Assembly: GCF_014836615.1 (NCBI RefSeq)
Contig: NZ_JACSQN010000002.1
Span: 270,113 to 334,112, forward strand
DNA from: Sporosarcina quadrami
Lineage (GTDB): Bacteria; Bacillota; Bacilli; Bacillales_A; Planococcaceae
Length of the DNA: 64,000 nt
Direction: 5' to 3'
Shown here in pieces: positions 60,144-64,000 of this stretch. The position numbers and the translations under genes are program-made. The notes beneath the pieces are model-generated. The model was not told the origin of the DNA. It saw nothing but the letters and a program-made list of their open reading frames with translations, and made no database searches. The stretch's first letter is position 1. Each line of letters opens with the position of its first letter.

Positions 60144-61337
60144 ATGCCGGACAACAAATGGAGCGACGATGATATTGAGAGTCTTCTTCAATCAATGCCA
60201 AGGGCAACTGATAATAGAAGTGCAGAAAATATTTTAAAACAATTGAAAAACGATGAGCGATTGAAGACAAATCCTTCACCGAAACGTATGAAAAGATGGA
60301 TACCTGGACTTGTAGCAATTGCGGCAGTGTTTGTTCTAATGCTTATTGTACCTTCTATGTTGAATGGAAATAAAAGTGAAATGGATATAGGCTCTGAACC
60401 TGCGATGATTAGATCTATTGATAGCGCTAAAATGCAATTACCGGAAAGTGAACATTCACAAAATATAACCGAAGAAGAAAGTATGGATATGGCTTCTTAC
60501 TCTGCAAAAGCATTTGCACCAAGTCATGTAGTATTGTCAGATGAATTTCAAGAAAGACAGCTTTTCCATATCGGACTCGTGCACGAAGCGACAGTTATAC
60601 CGCTCACTTTCATTATGCCTATTGAAACTTTAGAGAAGGACTTCCCAGATGGAGTGCATTCGAGTTCAGATTTATATAATCAATATGCGAACGCATTGTC
60701 TGAAGAAGAATTTGGATTTGATGACTATCATCCCTATAAAGGTTCCATAAGAGAATCAGAAGGCGTGATTATTCATGAGTTGGGCAATGATTACTTGTAC
60801 GACAATTCATCGGCTTCAATTGAAGTATATATGAACTCTGCCATTGCAACATTTAGTAGCGATCATTCCAACTTCGAAACTGTAGATGCAAAAGGGGATG
60901 CCATTATTTTTGATCATGTAGGTTCGCCTATGAAGTTCAATTTGCGTCGACAAGCACCTTACTTCAAATATGTCATGGATGATGGTCAAAGCTATCTAAT
61001 ACCTTATGAGAACGGTTTTATTGATAATGCAGTTGATGCTCTTCTTGCTATGCGTCAATCTGAAAATGATGTTGTTGAAGAAGTAGTGCCAACAGGTGTG
61101 GACTATACTGTTAAAGACGAGAACGGTATTCTTATGCTGACATTCACAGATACGCTTGACTTTGCACAAATGAACGGTGAAGAAGTGAATGAGATGTTAG
61201 AAGGTTTCATGTTAACTGCAGCAAATTTCGATTGTGTTGTACAGTTAAGAAATATTGTTCAGGATCATTTTCTTAAATATGATTTGACAAAGCCTTTACC
61301 TAAGCCGATTGGTGCAAATCCAGTTCATTGGAACTAA
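60144..61337 (+). CDS. rsiX: Anti-sigma X factor RsiX
   Basis: Membrane anti-sigma factor. A short cytoplasmic N terminus (about 1-50) that should bind SigX, one transmembrane helix (about 53-73, in RWIPGLVAIAAVFVLMLIVP), and a large extracytoplasmic domain of about 320 residues. 397 residues in total. The extracytoplasmic part is poorly conserved; the call rests on topology and position behind sigX. AGAAGGGGGAAAATGA precedes the ATG, which starts directly after the sigX stop. Confidence 0.85.
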   Translation: MPDNKWSDDDIESLLQSMPRATDNRSAENILKQLKNDERLKTNPSPKRMKRWIPGLVAIAAVFVLMLIVPSMLNGNKSEMDIGSEPAMIRSIDSAKMQLPESEHSQNITEEESMDMASYSAKAFAPSHVVLSDEFQERQLFHIGLVHEATVIPLTFIMPIETLEKDFPDGVHSSSDLYNQYANALSEEEFGFDDYHPYKGSIRESEGVIIHELGNDYLYDNSSASIEVYMNSAIATFSSDHSNFETVDAKGDAIIFDHVGSPMKFNLRRQAPYFKYVMDDGQSYLIPYENGFIDNAVDALLAMRQSENDVVEEVVPTGVDYTVKDENGILMLTFTDTLDFAQMNGEEVNEMLEGFMLTAANFDCVVQLRNIVQDHFLKYDLTKPLPKPIGANPVHWN

Positions 61338-61339
61338 GA

Positions 61340-61386
61340 AAAAGAGTGGCTTGTAAACATTGAAGTTTACAAGCCACTCTTTTTTG
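61340..61386 (+). terminator. sigX-rsiX terminator
   Basis: A near-perfect 19-bp stem starting AAAAGAGTGGCTTGTAAAC, with a 7-base loop and a T run; the strongest hairpin in the window. Confidence 0.95.
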
Positions 61387-61412
61387 TATACAATAATAGT
61401 GTAATCTAATAT
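61384..61412 (+). promoter_or_regulatory. ribU promoter
   Basis: TTGTAT, a 17-base spacer and TAATAT; predicted transcription would start right at the riboswitch. Confidence 0.55.
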
Positions 61413-61418
61413 TGATTC

Positions 61419-61547
61419 ATCTTCGGGGCAGGGTGTAATTCCCGACCGGCGGAAATGGAAGTATATTCTTCTTAGCCCGCGAGCTTAACAGCTGATTCTG
61501 GTGAGATTCCGGAGCCGACAGTATAGTCTGGATGGGAGAAGGTGAAG
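61419..61547 (+). ncRNA. FMN riboswitch (RFN element)
   Basis: The conserved RFN ends are plain: ATCTTCGGGGCAGGGTG at the start and GGATGGGAGAAGGTG at the end. Between them are the typical elements AATTCCCGACCGGCGG, AGCCCGCGAGC, and TGGTGAGATTCCGGAGCCGACAG. It precedes ribU, so FMN shuts off riboflavin uptake. Together with its terminator it accounts for most of the 468-base gap. Confidence 0.97.
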
Positions 61548-61655
61548 GTGTAGCCGTCTTTTTGTATTGTCTACAAAAAGGGTGCTTATTTAAGTATGGG
61601 TGTAAAGAGTTAAATCTCTTTGCTGAACCTGTTATTTAATGATGCCTTTTAAACT

Positions 61656-61687
61656 CTCCCTGAAGCTTTTTAGCTTTAGGGATTTTT
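61656..61687 (+). terminator. FMN riboswitch terminator
   Basis: TCCCTGAAGCT and AGCTTTAGGGA pair (one mismatch), followed by TTTTT, between the aptamer and ribU. Confidence 0.8.
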
Positions 61688-61805
61688 ATATCTATTGCTT
61701 AAACGTCAATTACAAATGGCTGTGTAAGCTTGATATATTGGACGATATAGATAGCGGTCAAACCTTTCCTCTTTTGAAGTGAATCGCAAAAGGAGAGAGG
61801 AACAA

Positions 61806-62390
61806 ATGTATAACAAGAAATTGAGAAAGATGATTCTCATCGCAATGCTAGGGAGTATTTCAACCGTATTGATGCAGTTGAATTTTCCATTGCCAGCAAT
61901 GCCGACTTTCCTGAAAATTGATTTCAGTGAAATTCCTGCCGTTTTAGCAATTATGACGATGGGACCTGTAGCTGGTATTTCAGTAGAATTACTAAAAAAC
62001 TTATTGCATTGGTTTTTATCAGGGAGTCCGACCGGCGTACCAGTAGGAGAAATCGCAAACTTTGTAACAGGCGTTTTATTCATCATGCCGATCTATTTCA
62101 TATTCAATAAAATTCGGTCTTCGAAAGGGTTGACTGCAGGTCTAGTTGCGGGAACAGCATCAATGGCCATCGGAATGAGCCTATTGAATTATCTTGTGTT
62201 CTTGCCGATGTACGTGTACTTTTTAAATATGCCTCCTTATGAAGGCGTAGCGCTATTCAATGTCGTCGTCCTCGGAATTCTGCCATTTAATCTAATTAAA
62301 GGGATTATGCTGATGGTCATCTCTTTACTTCTTTATAAGAGCATGAGCAACTGGATTGATAAGCAAAAAAGGGAATTGACAATAAATTAA
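61806..62390 (+). CDS. ribU: Riboflavin transporter RibU (ECF S component)
   Basis: Substrate-binding membrane subunit of the riboflavin ECF transporter; needs the shared EcfAA'T module encoded elsewhere. About six hydrophobic segments; FLKIDFSEIPAVLAIMTMGP and GSPTGVPVGEIANFVTG are characteristic. ATG 61806 follows AAAGGAGAGAGG; 194 residues. Control by the FMN riboswitch confirms the ligand. Confidence 0.95.
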   Translation: MYNKKLRKMILIAMLGSISTVLMQLNFPLPAMPTFLKIDFSEIPAVLAIMTMGPVAGISVELLKNLLHWFLSGSPTGVPVGEIANFVTGVLFIMPIYFIFNKIRSSKGLTAGLVAGTASMAIGMSLLNYLVFLPMYVYFLNMPPYEGVALFNVVVLGILPFNLIKGIMLMVISLLLYKSMSNWIDKQKRELTIN

Positions 62391-62432
62391 AGTTTAAAAA
62401 GCCATCCTTTAATGGATGGCTCAGACTGTAGA

Positions 62433-62472
62433 CAAAAGGGTTGGAAATCTATGATTTCCAACCCTTTTGCTT
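62433..62472 (+). terminator. ribU terminator
   Basis: Perfect 16-bp stem CAAAAGGGTTGGAAAT / ATTTCCAACCCTTTTG. A smaller hairpin (GCCATCC/GGATGGC, 62401-62420) precedes it without a T run. Confidence 0.7.
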
Positions 62473-62514
62473 ACACATGTACATTTAAACTGTCAATAGA
62501 CTAAAAATAACTTT

Positions 62515-62645
62515 GATTTCCGTTCCGGGCGGACGCTTTCCGGGGGGCTTGCCCTCAGCCTCCTCGTCGCTTCGCTCCTGCGGGGTCTTCACGCTGCGCT
62601 GATCCCCCAGGAGTCGCCGCCCTGCACTCCAATCAACTGGAAATC
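62515..62645 (-). repeat. GC-rich 131-bp interspersed repeat with terminal inverted repeats
   Basis: Ends are GATTTCC and GGAAATC, in inverted orientation. The interior is very GC-rich in an AT-rich region and holds a long hairpin (CTCCTGCGGGG with CCCCCAGGAG) and GTCGCTTCGCTCC. I recognise this as a repeat common in many Bacillaceae and Planococcaceae genomes, from memory. It abuts the 3' end of a transposase gene. Confidence 0.75.
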
Positions 62646-62661
62646 CTTTAAGACAGGGGCA

Positions 62662-63873
62662 TCATTTCAGCCTCCACAGTCGGGGCTTTCCGTATATTTC
62701 CTTAATCTCATGGTTGTGTCGCAGATCCTCGGCTACATCCAAATAGTCCTGCCAGATGTGCCGTTGAATCAGCTTTTGTTGATTCTTACTTTGCGTGCAT
62801 CGGCCAATCACTGAACACGCGGCACAAATAGAAGGCGTTGATGCATACTGGCGATATCCTTCCTTCGTTGTTGTTCGATAGGTTAACACCTGTCCTTCGG
62901 GACAGAGATAGCAGTCGAAATGCTCGTCATAGACATACTCATGTTTTCTAAAGAAGCCTTCTTTTGTCAGAGGTCGTTTGTAAGGAAGTGCGGGTAGAAC
63001 CTGATTCTCTAAAAGGAAGTTAGCAATGGCTGGTGTTTTGTAAGCTGCATCGGCCGCAACGACGACTGGACGTCCTACTTGGTCGATAATCTTGCGCACT
63101 AATGGTTCAAGCATGTTGCTGTCGTGGACATTCCCTGGCTTGACGATGTTTGCGAGTACAAAACCTTTTTCGTCCGTGGCAGCGTGAAAAGAATAAGCGA
63201 ACTGTTTTGTCCGTTCATCTTTAACGTAATAAACACTTTCCCGATCTGTTGTCGACTCCTTGATTTCCTTGTACTCTTCCTTTTCAAACTTTTCCGGTGG
63301 AAATGGCTTCTTCCCATTCCTTTCTCGATCCAGGTTGAGCTCTTCCTGAAGTCTCTTCTCATAAGCCCGCGTCTCTTTACGCACAACCTTCTTCTCAAAC
63401 TTCCTCTTGTTCGCGCTTGCTTTCACATGTGTCGAGTCAATGAAGACATGTTCCGGACTGAGAAGCCCAAGGTTTGCCACCTCGTTGAGAACTATATAGA
63501 AGATCTGCTCAAATAGATCAGTATCTGCAAATCGGCGGACATAGTTCTTCTCGAATGTGGAGAAGTGAGAAACCTCAGTATGAAAGCCGAAGCCTAGGAA
63601 CCAACGATATGCCACGTTCGTTTCAATTTCCTTGATTGTCTGGCACATGGAGCGGATGCCGAAGGTATACTGAATGAATGTCATCTTGATGAGTACGACA
63701 GGATCAATGCTAGGTCGCCCAATGGTTGAATACAGATCTTCAACCAATGGATAGATGAAGGAGAAATCAAGGGCCGCATCCAGTTTACGAACCAGATGGT
63801 CCTGAGGAACCAACTGTTCTATTGTAAGCATTTCCAACTGTTCGCGGTCATTAATTTGATTCTTCGTCATCAT
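62662..63873 (-). pseudogene. IS1182-family transposase, truncated at the 3' end
   Basis: The N-terminal domain (LTIEQLVPQDHLVRKLD, GRPSIDPVVLIKMTFIQY, FGIRSMCQTIKEIETNVAYRW is family-typical) and the first two catalytic aspartates (VFIDSTHVKA and VVAADAAYKTP) are intact, as is the cysteine-rich CxxC region. The protein then stops nine residues after KEIY, where the family continues into RKETIERVF, carrying the catalytic Glu. In another frame the following bases read KAPTVEAEMMPLS, a plausible original C terminus, so an internal deletion is likely. About 403 residues from ATG 63873, against 450-490 usual. Confidence 0.75.
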
Positions 63874-63906
63874 ATCCATCACCTCATTCATTTAATAGGA
63901 AACACC

Positions 63907-63934
63907 GTTGATTGGAGCGGAGAGCGGCGACTCC
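63907..63934 (+). repeat. Truncated inverted copy of the GC-rich repeat
   Basis: These 28 bases (starting GTTGATTGGAG, ending GCGGCGACTCC) match the reverse complement of 62610-62637 at 25 of 28 positions. The match ends abruptly after CTCC, and the last 66 bases of the window are unremarkable. Confidence 0.7.
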
Positions 63935-64000
63935 CTCTATAAAATACGGTAGCTATAGGGTTCGTGACCAAGAATACAGCGTGAAAAATATTTTTTAGAG

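Larger units (their letters stand above)
62515..63934 (-). mobile_element. Defective IS1182-type element bounded by inverted repeat copies
   Basis: A transposase gene lies between an intact GC-rich repeat (left) and a 28-base fragment of the same repeat in inverted orientation (63907-63934). Outer limits are inferred from these copies; no target-site duplication was identified, and the right boundary may extend past the window. Confidence 0.6.

Overview
This is an ordinary-looking, densely coded chromosome segment of a low-GC, endospore-forming member of the Bacillales. Gene content and block order match Bacillus subtilis, while several local differences point to the Planococcaceae; Sporosarcina or a close relative is my best guess, made from protein similarity by eye. 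Evidence for an endospore former: spoVS, cotE, sirA, a Spo0E-like gene, spoIIAA-spoIIAB-sigF, spoVAF and dacB. No rRNA, tRNA, CRISPR array, prophage or anti-phage island was seen.

Layout. (1) 1-12 kb: pgsA, cinA, recA, rny, ymdB, spoVS, miaB, ricA (ymcA), cotE, mutS, mutL, the canonical recA-mutSL neighbourhood. (2) 13.7-19 kb: glpK and glpD inserted after mutL, then a serine hydrolase, miaA and hfq. (3) 19-26.5 kb: a TRIC/UPF0126 membrane protein, a methionine gamma-lyase-like PLP enzyme, lexA divergent from yneA-yneB, then ynzC, tkt, sirA, yneF. (4) 26.5-35 kb: metabolic genes: hydrolase and HMG-CoA lyase divergent from a thiolase, a branched-chain aminotransferase divergent from an FAD oxidoreductase, and psuK-psuG, with a tiny Spo0E-like gene. 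(5) 35-40 kb: a KGG-repeat stress protein, a guanine riboswitch with xpt-pbuX, an Asp-rich lipoprotein, and an aldo/keto reductase. (6) 39-49 kb: nudF, a divergent SpoIIM-like protein, fur, xerD, deoB, pdp, the spoIIA operon, spoVAF, lysA and a 35-residue membrane peptide. (7) 49-62.4 kb: ribT, ypuF, scpA-scpB-dacB, rluB, resABC, resDE, sigX-rsiX, and an FMN riboswitch with ribU. (8) 62.5-64 kb: an internally deleted IS1182-type element between inverted copies of a GC-rich repeat.

Regulatory logic visible in the DNA: LexA-type boxes at recA and between lexA and yneA; a Spo0A box plus a SigH-like promoter at spoIIAA; a possible SigK promoter at cotE; a SigX-like ECF promoter in front of sigX; a weak SigB-like promoter at the KGG gene; two exact CcpA cre matches (ilvE/oxidoreductase gap and upstream of resA); and two riboswitches.

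I did not find a convincing undescribed multi-gene system. The observations most worth a second look are small: a GlpK without the PTS-phosphorylated histidine, a spoVA locus reduced to spoVAF, a 35-residue membrane peptide coupled to lysA, an Asp-rich lipoprotein, a mini-ORF coupled to xerD, a CTG-started cotE, and the repeat-flanked defective IS. Start codons were often moved to internal ATG/GTG/TTG codons where a ribosome binding site and family alignment agree.
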